A stretch of DNA of 64,000 nt from Allomuricauda sp. F6463D (GTDB taxonomy: Bacteria > Bacteroidota > Bacteroidia > Flavobacteriales > Flavobacteriaceae). The notes beneath the pieces are model-generated. The model searched no databases and was not told where the DNA came from. It saw nothing but the letters and a program-made list of their open reading frames with translations. This document shows, piece after piece, positions 1-7,245 of this stretch. The position numbers were made by a program, and so were the translations under genes. Position 1 is the stretch's first letter, and each line of letters starts with the position of its first letter. The stretch lies in assembly GCF_023015965.1 (NCBI RefSeq), contig NZ_JALKAN010000001.1, positions 434,001-498,000 of the forward strand. Direction: 5' to 3'.

Positions 1-1
1 G

Positions 2-82
2 ACCATCCTAGGTTTAATTTCTATGCTTCTGTATATGCCTGAAGAGATTGACATAAAAAAAAGCCATTCAACCGTACAATAG
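2..82 (+). CDS. C-terminal end of an unidentified protein (partial)
   Basis: An open frame enters from the left edge and ends at TAG (80-82), giving 26 residues: a hydrophobic stretch (ILGLISMLLYM) and then a charged tail (PEEIDIKKSHSTVQ). This looks like a last membrane segment with a short cytoplasmic end. The family cannot be recognised from so little, and the frame could be chance. The tRNA-Met gene lies 20 bp beyond on the opposite strand. Confidence 0.35.
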   Translation, partial: TILGLISMLLYMPEEIDIKKSHSTVQ

Positions 83-94
83 TTAAATGACTTT
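54..94 (-). terminator. Possible terminator of tRNA-Met
   Basis: On the minus strand, downstream of the tRNA, AAAGTCATT (94-86) can pair with AATGGCTTT (68-60) with one mismatch, followed by a run of T (complement of A54-A62). The 17-nt loop is long, so this is a modest candidate. Confidence 0.4.
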
Positions 95-102
95 GTTTTT
101 AG

Positions 103-176
103 TAGCGAGAGGGGGGCACGATCCCCCGACCTCCGGGTTATGAATCCGACGCTCTAACCAGCTGAGCTACCTCGCC
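103..176 (-). tRNA. tRNA-Met (anticodon CAT), elongator type
   Basis: The minus strand folds as a 74-nt cloverleaf: acceptor GGCGAGG (176-170) with TCTCGCT (110-104), D arm GCTC..GAGC, anticodon loop TTCATAA, T stem GGGGG/CCCCC and discriminator A at 103. CCA is not encoded. The start is G1, not C1 as in initiator tRNA, and pair 1-72 is G-U, so I call it the elongator. Pair 31-39 appears as A-C. The T loop reads ATCGTGC, so the usual T54/A58 pair is replaced by A54/T58. Confidence 0.93.
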
Positions 177-314
177 ATGATTTTGCTAAGCGGGTGCAAA
201 TATATGTTTAAATTTTCGCTGAATCAAAATTCAGGATTAATTTATTATTTGACATTTATTTTTATATCTTCCCAAACTATACAAAAGTTGAAAAACGATT
301 TAAAGAACACGACA

Positions 315-698
315 ATGAGTGATAAGGTTAAATTTGAACTGGAATTTGTGATCCAGGCTTCACCTCAGTTACTTTACCAATATATTTCCACTCCTTCAGG
401 ATTATCTGAATGGTATGCCGATAATGTTAATTCACGTGGGGAAATGTTCATATTTATTTGGGACGGTACAGAAGAGCGAGCTAAAATGCTCAAACGAAAA
501 AGTGAAGAATTTGTAAAATTGGCATGGGAAGAAAATGAGGATGATTCATATTTTGAAATGCGAATTATTGTTGACGAGATCACAAAAGATGTATCCCTAT
601 TTATAACAGATTTTGCTGAGGACGACGAGGTAGACGAAGCTAAAATGCTTTGGGAAAACCAGGTTTCGGATCTTAAACAGGTTCTTGGATCTACCTAG
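315..698 (+). CDS. START-like domain (SRPBCC/AHSA1-type) protein
   Basis: A 127-residue cytoplasmic protein without signal peptide. The N-terminal beta strand and helix (FVIQASPQLLYQYIS, then GLSEWYADNV) fit the START-like/AHSA1 fold common as a stand-alone protein in Bacteroidota. The fold has a helix-grip cavity for a hydrophobic ligand; no ligand can be inferred here. ATG at 315 is chosen because the longer frame would start inside the tRNA gene and give an atypical N terminus. A strong hairpin with a T run follows at 727-752, so it is probably transcribed alone. The acidic C-terminal part (DFAEDDEVDEAK) is typical of the group. Confidence 0.8.
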   Translation: MSDKVKFELEFVIQASPQLLYQYISTPSGLSEWYADNVNSRGEMFIFIWDGTEERAKMLKRKSEEFVKLAWEENEDDSYFEMRIIVDEITKDVSLFITDFAEDDEVDEAKMLWENQVSDLKQVLGST

Positions 699-726
699 AC
701 CTTTTCTCAACTAAACCGTATATTTG

Positions 727-752
727 GTCCCGATAAAAATCGGGACTTTTTT
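727..752 (+). terminator. Rho-independent terminator abutting the next start codon
   Basis: GTCCCGAT (727-734) pairs perfectly with ATCGGGAC (739-746) around an AAAA loop and is followed by six T (747-752). The next base begins the ATG of the aminotransferase at 753. Confidence 0.8.
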
Positions 753-1601
753 ATGGTCAATTATAACGGAGAATTTTTTGCGGACAATGTAGCTATTTTT
801 GCCAATAACAATAGAGCCTTTAAGTATGGAGATGCACTTTTTGAATCGGTTCGCTATGTAAATGGAACGCTGTTTTTTTGGGAGGATCATTACTTCAGAT
901 TGATGGCCTCCATGCGTATACTTAGAATGGAAATTCCAATGGAGTTCACCTTAGAATTTCTCGAGGAAAAAATCAAAAAAACCATCGAATCAAATGGACT
1001 TGTAAATGATGCAGTTCGTGTTCGATTAACAATTTTTAGAAACACCGGAGGTTTATACAGCCCAACTACAAACGATGTTTCCTATGTTGTTGAGACCAAT
1101 CCCATGGAATCACCCTTTTATATTATTCAAGATGATAGATATGAGGTGGAATTGTTCAAAGACTTTTATGTTAACAAGGATATGCTTTCCAATCTAAAGA
1201 CCACAAACAAAATATTGAATGTTGTGGCAGGAGTTTATGCCGAAGAAAACGGTTATTCCAATTGCCTATTGGTTAATACGGACAAAAAAGTTGTCGAGGC
1301 CATAAATGGCAACCTATTTTTAGTGAAAGAGAATAAAGTGAAAACGCCCCCGTTAAGTGATGGCTGCTTGGATGGAGTGATTAGGAAGAATCTCATGAAA
1401 ATTATAGCTGGTTCTGATGAGCTTGATCTGTTGGAAGAGTCCATTTCCCCGTTTGAGCTTCAAAAAGTGGATGAATTGTTCATTACCAATGCAATTAGTG
1501 GAATACAGCCTATAAGCAAGTATAGAAGAAAAGAATTTGATACCAAAGTAGCTAAAAGTCTGGTTGGCAAGTTAAACGCTCGGGCAAGGATAGGGAATTA
1601 A
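753..1601 (+). CDS. Class IV PLP-dependent aminotransferase
   Basis: A 282-residue fold-type IV PLP enzyme, the group of branched-chain aminotransferase, D-amino acid aminotransferase and aminodeoxychorismate lyase (PabC). K149 in NLKTTNK is at the Schiff-base position and E182 in VVEAINGNLF is the conserved acid next to the PLP ring nitrogen. The length suits any of these three. The substrate cannot be decided, but the short LKTTNKILN segment resembles PabC-like members more than IlvE. ATG 753 follows a terminator hairpin without a gap, so if this start is right there is essentially no leader of its own. The gene converges with yqgE, and the stop regions overlap by 4 bp. Confidence 0.82.
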   Translation: MVNYNGEFFADNVAIFANNNRAFKYGDALFESVRYVNGTLFFWEDHYFRLMASMRILRMEIPMEFTLEFLEEKIKKTIESNGLVNDAVRVRLTIFRNTGGLYSPTTNDVSYVVETNPMESPFYIIQDDRYEVELFKDFYVNKDMLSNLKTTNKILNVVAGVYAEENGYSNCLLVNTDKKVVEAINGNLFLVKENKVKTPPLSDGCLDGVIRKNLMKIIAGSDELDLLEESISPFELQKVDELFITNAISGIQPISKYRRKEFDTKVAKSLVGKLNARARIGN

Positions 1602-2158
1602 TTCAACGATGGGTTTTCTGGAGCATTGGACCATAAAAGATAATCTCCACCCAGCTCAACCATTTTTTCTTTCCAAAAAGCATTGGCAGATTTTTCCAGA
1701 ATATTACTTTCATACTCATTTGGCAAAACCACCCACGATTTCGACGTAAGTTCTTGGTCCAGTTGATTGGCGCTCCACCCAGAATAACCTAAAAAGAACC
1801 GGATATCCTGCTGGTTAATTGTTCCGTTGTTGATAAGTACAATGACTCTGTCAAAATTGCCTCCCCAAAAAATACCATCCGAAATTTCAACACTGTTCTC
1901 AATGAGGTCGGGTACTTTATGGATAAAATATAGATTGTCTTGCTCCACCGGCCCTCCATTAAAAACTTGACAAGGAATTTCAATATCGGGAACAAGGTCG
2001 CAAATAGTATAATCCAAGGGCTTGTTTAATATAAAGCCAACCGAGCCTTCATTATTATGTTCTGCAATAAGTACTACCGATCTATTGAAAGAAACGTCAC
2101 CGGTGAGTGAAGGTTCTGCAACGAGCAAATTTCCTTTTTTTGGTTTTTGAGCTACCAT
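1598..2158 (-). CDS. yqgE: YqgE/AlgH family protein
   Basis: A 186-residue protein of the UPF0301 (DUF179) family. The conserved N-terminal block is visible: GNLLVAEPSL, then FNRSVVLIAEHN, then GSVGFILNKP. The family is widespread and its biochemical role is unsettled; AlgH was linked to alginate control in Pseudomonas. There is no signal peptide, so it should be cytoplasmic. The gene is transcribed alone toward the convergent aminotransferase. Confidence 0.9.
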   Translation of the reverse strand: MVAQKPKKGNLLVAEPSLTGDVSFNRSVVLIAEHNNEGSVGFILNKPLDYTICDLVPDIEIPCQVFNGGPVEQDNLYFIHKVPDLIENSVEISDGIFWGGNFDRVIVLINNGTINQQDIRFFLGYSGWSANQLDQELTSKSWVVLPNEYESNILEKSANAFWKEKMVELGGDYLLWSNAPENPSLN

Positions 2159-2227
2159 TGATATGGGTTTCTTGTATTTAAATTTAACATATTATTTAAC
2201 ATATACAAAAAACAAAAACCATTTAAA

Positions 2228-2257
2228 TAAAAAAAGCACTCCAAAAAGGAGTGCTTT
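2228..2257 (-). terminator. Terminator of the HU gene
   Basis: AAAGCACTCC (2233-2242) and GGAGTGCTTT (2248-2257) form a perfect 10-bp stem with an A5 loop. Read on the minus strand it is followed by a T run (complement of A2228-A2235). Confidence 0.85.
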
Positions 2258-2278
2258 CATATATTCGTTTGTAATTGA

Positions 2279-2551
2279 TTAGTTTACTGCACCGCTCAAT
2301 TCAGCGCCTGCTTTGAACTTTACTACGTTCTTAGCGGCAATCTTAATAGTAGCACCAGTTTGTGGGTTTCTACCTTCTCTAGCATTTCTTTTAGAAACTG
2401 ACCAAGAACCAAAACCTACCAAGGAAACTCTGTCTCCTTTTTTAAGTGTTCCTTCTACATTTCCCAAGAAAGATTCCAACGCTTTTTTTGCTGCTGCCTT
2501 AGTGATGCCAGCATCAGCTGCCATAGCATCGATTAATTCTGTTTTGTTCAT
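2279..2551 (-). CDS. hup: HU family DNA-binding protein
   Basis: A 90-residue histone-like protein that bends DNA as a dimer and compacts the nucleoid. It starts MNKTELIDAMAADAGI, the usual HU N terminus. The beta-arm region (GFGSWSVSKRNAREGRNPQTG) carries the HU/IHF signature, with the proline of the RNPQTG loop that intercalates in DNA. The gene has its own promoter (2596-2625) and a strong terminator, consistent with high monocistronic expression. Confidence 0.96.
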   Translation of the reverse strand: MNKTELIDAMAADAGITKAAAKKALESFLGNVEGTLKKGDRVSLVGFGSWSVSKRNAREGRNPQTGATIKIAAKNVVKFKAGAELSGAVN

Positions 2552-2595
2552 AATGGAATTAAATTAATTGTTGTTAATATAATTATAATGCTAAA

Positions 2596-2625
2596 CAAAT
2601 TTAGATGGATTCTCCAGTAACGCAA
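2596..2625 (-). promoter_or_regulatory. hup: Bacteroidota-type promoter of the HU gene
   Basis: On the minus strand TTG (2625-2623) is followed after 19 nt by TAAATTTG (2603-2596). Both boxes and the spacing match the Bacteroidota housekeeping sigma consensus (-33 TTG/TTTG, -7 TAnnTTTG). The expected transcript start near 2588-2591 gives a leader of roughly 40 nt. Confidence 0.7.
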
Positions 2626-2727
2626 GTAAAACCTAGGGAAATAGGGTTTTTTGTTGATAACTTGAAACGTTTGTTGATAAAGTCGGAAAAAATGACAACT
2701 TTTTGCCAGCCCAATCATAGCAAGGCC

Positions 2728-3690
2728 TTAGCGAAGATATGCTTCTTCATCCAATTTTAATCCGTTTAAAACCTCATTGACCTGCATTTTTCTTTTGCCT
2801 GGAAGCTGCAATTCTAACAAGGATATAAAACCATCTTTTACTGCAACTTTTAATGACTTTTTCTCCATCATCAATTTCCCTATCATTTCGTTGTGCTGGG
2901 TCCTTTCCATTCTAGTTTTAAAAATCTTCATGGAATCTGTCTTCCCATCATTGATCAATTGGGTCCATGCTCCCGGATAAGGACTGAGTCCCCTAATATG
3001 GTTGTAAATGTCTTCTATTGAGGCGTTCCAATCAATTCGACAAGTATCTTTATGAATTTTCGGAGCGGGCTTAAGTTCCATTCGCTCGTCTTGGGCTTGT
3101 CTGGTAATAGTTCCCCCCTCAATTTGTTTACAGGTATTTACCACTAGGTCTGCACCAACCTCCATCAATCTATCATGTAGGGAACCTGCACTGTCATCTG
3201 GCAATATTTTTTCTTCTTTTTGAAGCGCTATAGTTCCTGTGTCAATTTTCTCGTCAATAAAAAAAGTAGTGACCCCTGTTACGGTTTCTCCATTAATTAT
3301 TGCCCAATTGATGGGGGCCGCACCACGATATTGGGGCAGGAGGGAAGCGTGAAGATTAAAAGTACCGTGTTCCGGCATTTGCCAAACGGCTTTCGGCAAC
3401 ATTCGGAAAGCTACCACCACCTGCAAATTGGCGTCAAGGTTTTTCAGTTCTTCCAAAAAAGCCTCGTCCTTTAAATTAGTAGGTTGCAAAACCTTTAAGT
3501 TATGTTGCACGGCAAACTGCTTTACGGCAGATTCCTGAACCTTGCGACCACGGCCTGCAGGTCTGTCGGGAGCGGTAATAACTCCAACCACATTAAAATC
3601 GGCTTCCAAGATGCTTTTTAGGGTTCCCACAGCAAAATCGGGGGTACCCATAAATACAATACGAAGGGGATTATTTTTTGATGTACTCAT
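2728..3690 (-). CDS. fmt: Methionyl-tRNA formyltransferase
   Basis: A 320-residue enzyme that formylates initiator Met-tRNA using 10-formyl-tetrahydrofolate. IVFMGTPDFA is the N-terminal Rossmann start. The catalytic triad N112, H114 and D150 lies in FNLHASLLPQYRGAAPINW and IDEKIDTG, four positions shifted from E. coli Fmt (N108, H110, D146). The C-terminal part (from about residue 210) is the tRNA-binding OB-fold domain. The start overlaps the end of recQ by 20 bp, so it is probably translated from a shared mRNA. Confidence 0.96.
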   Translation of the reverse strand: MSTSKNNPLRIVFMGTPDFAVGTLKSILEADFNVVGVITAPDRPAGRGRKVQESAVKQFAVQHNLKVLQPTNLKDEAFLEELKNLDANLQVVVAFRMLPKAVWQMPEHGTFNLHASLLPQYRGAAPINWAIINGETVTGVTTFFIDEKIDTGTIALQKEEKILPDDSAGSLHDRLMEVGADLVVNTCKQIEGGTITRQAQDERMELKPAPKIHKDTCRIDWNASIEDIYNHIRGLSPYPGAWTQLINDGKTDSMKIFKTRMERTQHNEMIGKLMMEKKSLKVAVKDGFISLLELQLPGKRKMQVNEVLNGLKLDEEAYLR

Positions 3691-5563
3691 TTTTAAAGTT
3701 TAGGGAGACCAACTCATCTTCAAGCAGTCGCTCCAATGTTTTTAAAAGTTCTTTTTCATTGGCCCCGATCACTTTTTCCAACTGTCGGGAGGTATGGGGG
3801 CGAATTTCTAAAAGTTCCAAGACTATTTTTTTCAAATCATAAGTAGATGTTACCTCCTCTTTTTTGGTGCAAATATCGCACCTGCCGCACTTTTCATTTG
3901 TTTTTTCACCAAAATAATTCAAAAGATAATTGCTACGGCATACCTTTTTATTGGAAATATACCCCAACATGGCTGCCATGTTACCCTGCTTTACTTTGTT
4001 TAAAGCCTTAATTTTTTTGGCAAATAGATTAATGGTATGGTCATCCTCTCTTGGCACTAAAAAGGTAATTTCCAAGTCAGAAGTGTTATTCCGATATTCC
4101 ACAATATCATCAGCTGCAAGTTGCTTTAGAATTTGTTTTAACCTTTCTTCGCCAGTACCTGTTTTACGAGACAACATATACAGATTGATTTTAGTGTCAT
4201 ATTCTGTAATGCCTCCATACGTACGCAATATGGTTTGGATTATAGGTGCTGTTTTTCTGTTCTTGTCCAGATAATTGAATATTTCCGCCTTGGATGCCAC
4301 AAATTGAAGCATTGTTTTCTCCTTAAAATTTTCGGCAAGAGACAGAACAGAATTTTGATCCAGTAGACGGAGGGCATTAAAGGTCATATTCGGATTAAAT
4401 TCATATCGTTTACAAAATTCGTTGAATTTGAATGTCAACGGTTCCGCGATCAATTCACCATAGGAAATTTGGAAATAATTATTGAGTTTGGAATATACTT
4501 GCTTTACAAAGGCTACATCGGGCAAATTGGACAAAAACTGTTTCTTGGCCTTGTCCGAATCTTCATTTGAAGTAATGATAATTGCTGTTGATGGTTTTCC
4601 ATCACGCCCTGCTCTCCCTGCCTCTTGAAAATAGCTTTCCAAACTTTCCGGTATTTGGTAATGTACCACCAATCTAACGTTGGGTTTGTCCACACCCATG
4701 CCAAAAGCATTGGTGGCGACCATCACCCTTACTTTGCCATTTAACCAAAGGGTAAGCTTTTCCTCTTTATCTGACTTTGGAATTCCACCATGAAAAAATG
4801 AAGCTGATATACCATTTTTGATCAAGAAATTGGATAACGATACGGACATTTTTCTGGAACGAACATATACTATGGCACTTCCGGAAACGCTGTTCATATA
4901 TTTTTTGAGCTGATACAATTTATCCTCCGAGTGCTTAACACCAAATCTGATATTTGCTCGGGAGAATGAATCTTTAAAAATAGTTGCCTGCTTCAAACCC
5001 AGATTATCCACAATATCTTCTACTACAGGGGGAGTTGCCGTTGCCGTTAGGGCTATCATAGGAGTGTTGGGAAGAAATTCCCTTAAAATTGAACAACCCA
5101 GATATGCAGGTCTAAAATCGTTTCCCCATTGAGAAATACAATGCGCTTCATCAATAGCAATGAGGTTTACATTCATTTGCTGGATACGTTCCTGTACTAA
5201 AGTTTGCTGTAATCGTTCTGGCGACAAGTATAAAAATTTATAGTTGCCATAAAGACAATTGTCTAGAAGGTTATTCAGTTCGTCCGGGGGAATTCCGCCT
5301 GTTAGCGCAATTGCTTTAATATTTCTTTTTTTAAGTTGTGCTACTTGATCTTGAATAAGAGCTACCAAAGGAGACACTACAATACATATACCTTCCATGG
5401 CTAATGAAGGTACCTGGTAGCAGATGGATTTACCACCGCCAGTTGGCATCAGTGCCAAAACGTCCTGTCCAGAAAGGACAGTATCAATAATTTTCTTTTG
5501 GGAGCCCCTGAAAGCATCATGACCCCAAAATTGCTTTAAAATGATTGCCGTGTCTTTGTGCAC
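3671..5563 (-). CDS. recQ: ATP-dependent DNA helicase RecQ
   Basis: A 630-residue 3'-5' helicase for recombination and fork repair. Walker A is MPTGGGKS (residues 39-46), the DEAH box is at 138-141, followed by the RecQ aromatic-rich loop (QWGNDFRPAY). Domain 2 has the arginine-finger motif QEAGRAGRDG. A zinc site (four Cys in CRSNYLLNYFG..KCGRCDIC) and a winged-helix region follow. A separate HRDC domain is not obvious at the C terminus. The start codon is GTG, overlapping the upstream stop as TAGTG; there is no nearby in-frame ATG, which suggests translational coupling with the ATPase gene. Confidence 0.95.
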   Translation of the reverse strand: MHKDTAIILKQFWGHDAFRGSQKKIIDTVLSGQDVLALMPTGGGKSICYQVPSLAMEGICIVVSPLVALIQDQVAQLKKRNIKAIALTGGIPPDELNNLLDNCLYGNYKFLYLSPERLQQTLVQERIQQMNVNLIAIDEAHCISQWGNDFRPAYLGCSILREFLPNTPMIALTATATPPVVEDIVDNLGLKQATIFKDSFSRANIRFGVKHSEDKLYQLKKYMNSVSGSAIVYVRSRKMSVSLSNFLIKNGISASFFHGGIPKSDKEEKLTLWLNGKVRVMVATNAFGMGVDKPNVRLVVHYQIPESLESYFQEAGRAGRDGKPSTAIIITSNEDSDKAKKQFLSNLPDVAFVKQVYSKLNNYFQISYGELIAEPLTFKFNEFCKRYEFNPNMTFNALRLLDQNSVLSLAENFKEKTMLQFVASKAEIFNYLDKNRKTAPIIQTILRTYGGITEYDTKINLYMLSRKTGTGEERLKQILKQLAADDIVEYRNNTSDLEITFLVPREDDHTINLFAKKIKALNKVKQGNMAAMLGYISNKKVCRSNYLLNYFGEKTNEKCGRCDICTKKEEVTSTYDLKKIVLELLEIRPHTSRQLEKVIGANEKELLKTLERLLEDELVSLNFKNEYIKK

Positions 5564-6126
5564 TATAAATTTTTAAGTGTTTCCAAAATAAAATCAATCC
5601 TATTGAGGACCGCATCTTTTGGCACTTCTATTGGGTCATAGCCAAATTGTGTATATGTTTTTTGCAAAGCAAGGTGTATTCGCTCTGCTTCTTCAAAAGT
5701 TTCCATTCTTTCGTTATCGGAAACATATATTTCTTGCCATGGCGGAACTATAAAAACAGCGTCATACCTATGATTTTCGCAATGCGAAGTAAAATGTTGA
5801 TCATAGGATTGGCCAAAGAAATCCATATACGCGAGGACATCTGGAATACCGCGGTCAAAAAAACAAATAGGGGTGTCGAGGTTTAAGGACTCTCGATAAT
5901 GGGATGTTCTGCCTTCGAGCAAGTCTTTGTTGAACTGCATGGCATCATCAACAAAAACCAAAGGGTTTGAAATATATTCTTCGGATTGCCCTACTTGCTT
6001 TGCTTCGGAGGTCATCTCCCTTATAATTTCGTGAAAGCAATGAAAACCCTTCCTTTCCAGCCCATTTACTATGGACGTTTTTCCAGTTCCGGGTGCTCCC
6101 GTAATAACTACCTTGTTTTTGCCCAA
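5563..6126 (-). CDS. P-loop ATPase/kinase-like protein (AAA_28 type)
   Basis: A 187-residue protein with Walker A GAPGTGKTS (residues 10-18, K16) and later FFDRGIPDVLAYMDFFG, where DRGIPD is characteristic of the AAA_28/NadR-like nucleotide or nucleoside kinase group. It may phosphorylate a small metabolite; the substrate is unknown. The start is TTG at 6126: an in-frame stop lies three codons upstream and the next Met lies beyond the P loop. It is the first gene of the overlapping ATPase-recQ-fmt operon and is divergent from the DUF493 gene. Confidence 0.75.
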   Translation of the reverse strand: MGKNKVVITGAPGTGKTSIVNGLERKGFHCFHEIIREMTSEAKQVGQSEEYISNPLVFVDDAMQFNKDLLEGRTSHYRESLNLDTPICFFDRGIPDVLAYMDFFGQSYDQHFTSHCENHRYDAVFIVPPWQEIYVSDNERMETFEEAERIHLALQKTYTQFGYDPIEVPKDAVLNRIDFILETLKNL

Positions 6127-6192
6127 AGCTTTTTAATTAATAATACAAAGTAATGAAATAGCCTGAAAGAAAAAAAATTGAAGGGTATACCA

Positions 6193-6200
6193 TATATTTG
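6193..6200 (+). promoter_or_regulatory. -7 promoter box of the DUF493 gene
   Basis: TATATTTG matches TAnnTTTG exactly and lies 14 bp before ATG 6215. No -33 box is obvious at the right distance. Confidence 0.45.
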
Positions 6201-6214
6201 TAAAAAAATTGGGT

Positions 6215-6502
6215 ATGGATAAAAAGGATACAGAGGAATTTTATAATAGGCTGAGAGAAAAGCTGTTGGAAAACAGTAGTTGGCCATCCAAGTATCTATA
6301 TAAATTTATTGTCCCTACAGATGAAGAACGCATATCACAGGTACACAAAATATTTGATAATACAGGTGCTGTGATCGAATCAAAAAAATCTAAAAAAGGG
6401 ACCTACACCAGTCTTTCCATAATGGTACACTTGGAAAGCCCCGATGCGGTTATCGAGAAATACAAGGAAGTCTCGATTGTTGAGGGTGTAATTTCCCTGT
6501 AA
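6215..6502 (+). CDS. DUF493 family protein (YbeD-like)
   Basis: A 95-residue protein with the DUF493/YbeD ferredoxin-like alpha-beta fold: YLYKFIVPTDEERISQVHKIF and a second half SLSIMVHLESPDAVIEKYKEV. The E. coli homologue YbeD sits near lipoate genes, but a function is not established. ATG 6215 is used; a TTG two codons earlier is unnecessary and lies closer to the -7 box. There is no signal peptide. Confidence 0.85.
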   Translation: MDKKDTEEFYNRLREKLLENSSWPSKYLYKFIVPTDEERISQVHKIFDNTGAVIESKKSKKGTYTSLSIMVHLESPDAVIEKYKEVSIVEGVISL

Positions 6503-6584
6503 AACCGTTGTTTGCTATAATTTTATTAATTTGCAGCCGTTATCGGATTTACTTTCCTAATTTCAAATCACTAAACACATTAAT

Positions 6585-7229
6585 TTGAACGAAGTATATA
6601 ACTTAGAATACAACACAGAACGTACAAAATTGATTATACCAGAGTATGGTCGTCATTTTCAGAAAATGGTCGATTATGCTGTAAGTATTGAGGATCGCGA
6701 CGAACGTAACAAAGTGGCCAATTCCATTATTAGTGTTATGGGGAACCTACAGCCCCATTTAAGGGATGTTCCGGATTTTCAGCATAAACTTTGGGATCAA
6801 TTGTTCATAATGGCCGATTTTAAATTGGATGTAGACTCTCCATTTCCAATCACATCAAAAGAAGTTTTGCAACAACGACCAGAACCGTTGGATTATCCAC
6901 AAAACCATCCGAAATACCGTTTTTATGGAAACAACATCAAACGAATGATTGATGTGGCAGTGAAATGGGAAGAAGGAGACATGAGGTCTGGTTTGGAATA
7001 TGCCATTGCCAACCATATGAAAAAATGCTACTTGGTTTGGAACAAGGATACAGTAGAGGACTCGGTAATTTTCAACCACCTAATGGAACTTAGTGACGGA
7101 CAAATAGATTTGGCCAAAAGTGATGAGAGTTTAACAGAGAGTGGTCAGTTCCTAAAAAATAGGCCTAGTAAGTCCAACAACAACAACCGAGGAAAAAAAG
7201 GACAAAGAGGCCGCAAGAAAAGATATTAA
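6585..7229 (+). CDS. DUF4290 family protein
   Basis: A 214-residue protein recognised as DUF4290, a family known from Bacteroidota, by the N-terminal block LEYNTERTKLIIPEYGRHFQ and by LQPHLRDVPDFQHKLWDQLF. The last 30 residues are very basic and Asn/Gly-rich (NNNNRGKKGQRGRKKRY), which suggests nucleic acid or ribosome contact (inference). The start appears to be TTG 6585: no ATG occurs before residue 28, and the conserved block begins at residue 7. murA starts 16 bp downstream, so the two probably form an operon, an arrangement I believe is common in flavobacteria. Confidence 0.85.
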   Translation: MNEVYNLEYNTERTKLIIPEYGRHFQKMVDYAVSIEDRDERNKVANSIISVMGNLQPHLRDVPDFQHKLWDQLFIMADFKLDVDSPFPITSKEVLQQRPEPLDYPQNHPKYRFYGNNIKRMIDVAVKWEEGDMRSGLEYAIANHMKKCYLVWNKDTVEDSVIFNHLMELSDGQIDLAKSDESLTESGQFLKNRPSKSNNNNRGKKGQRGRKKRY

Positions 7230-7245
7230 AATCCTAAAGGAATAG

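Noticed and set aside
177-314. N-terminal extension of the START-like protein
   Set aside because: It would begin next to the tRNA-Met gene with an atypical sequence; the family N terminus fits ATG 315.
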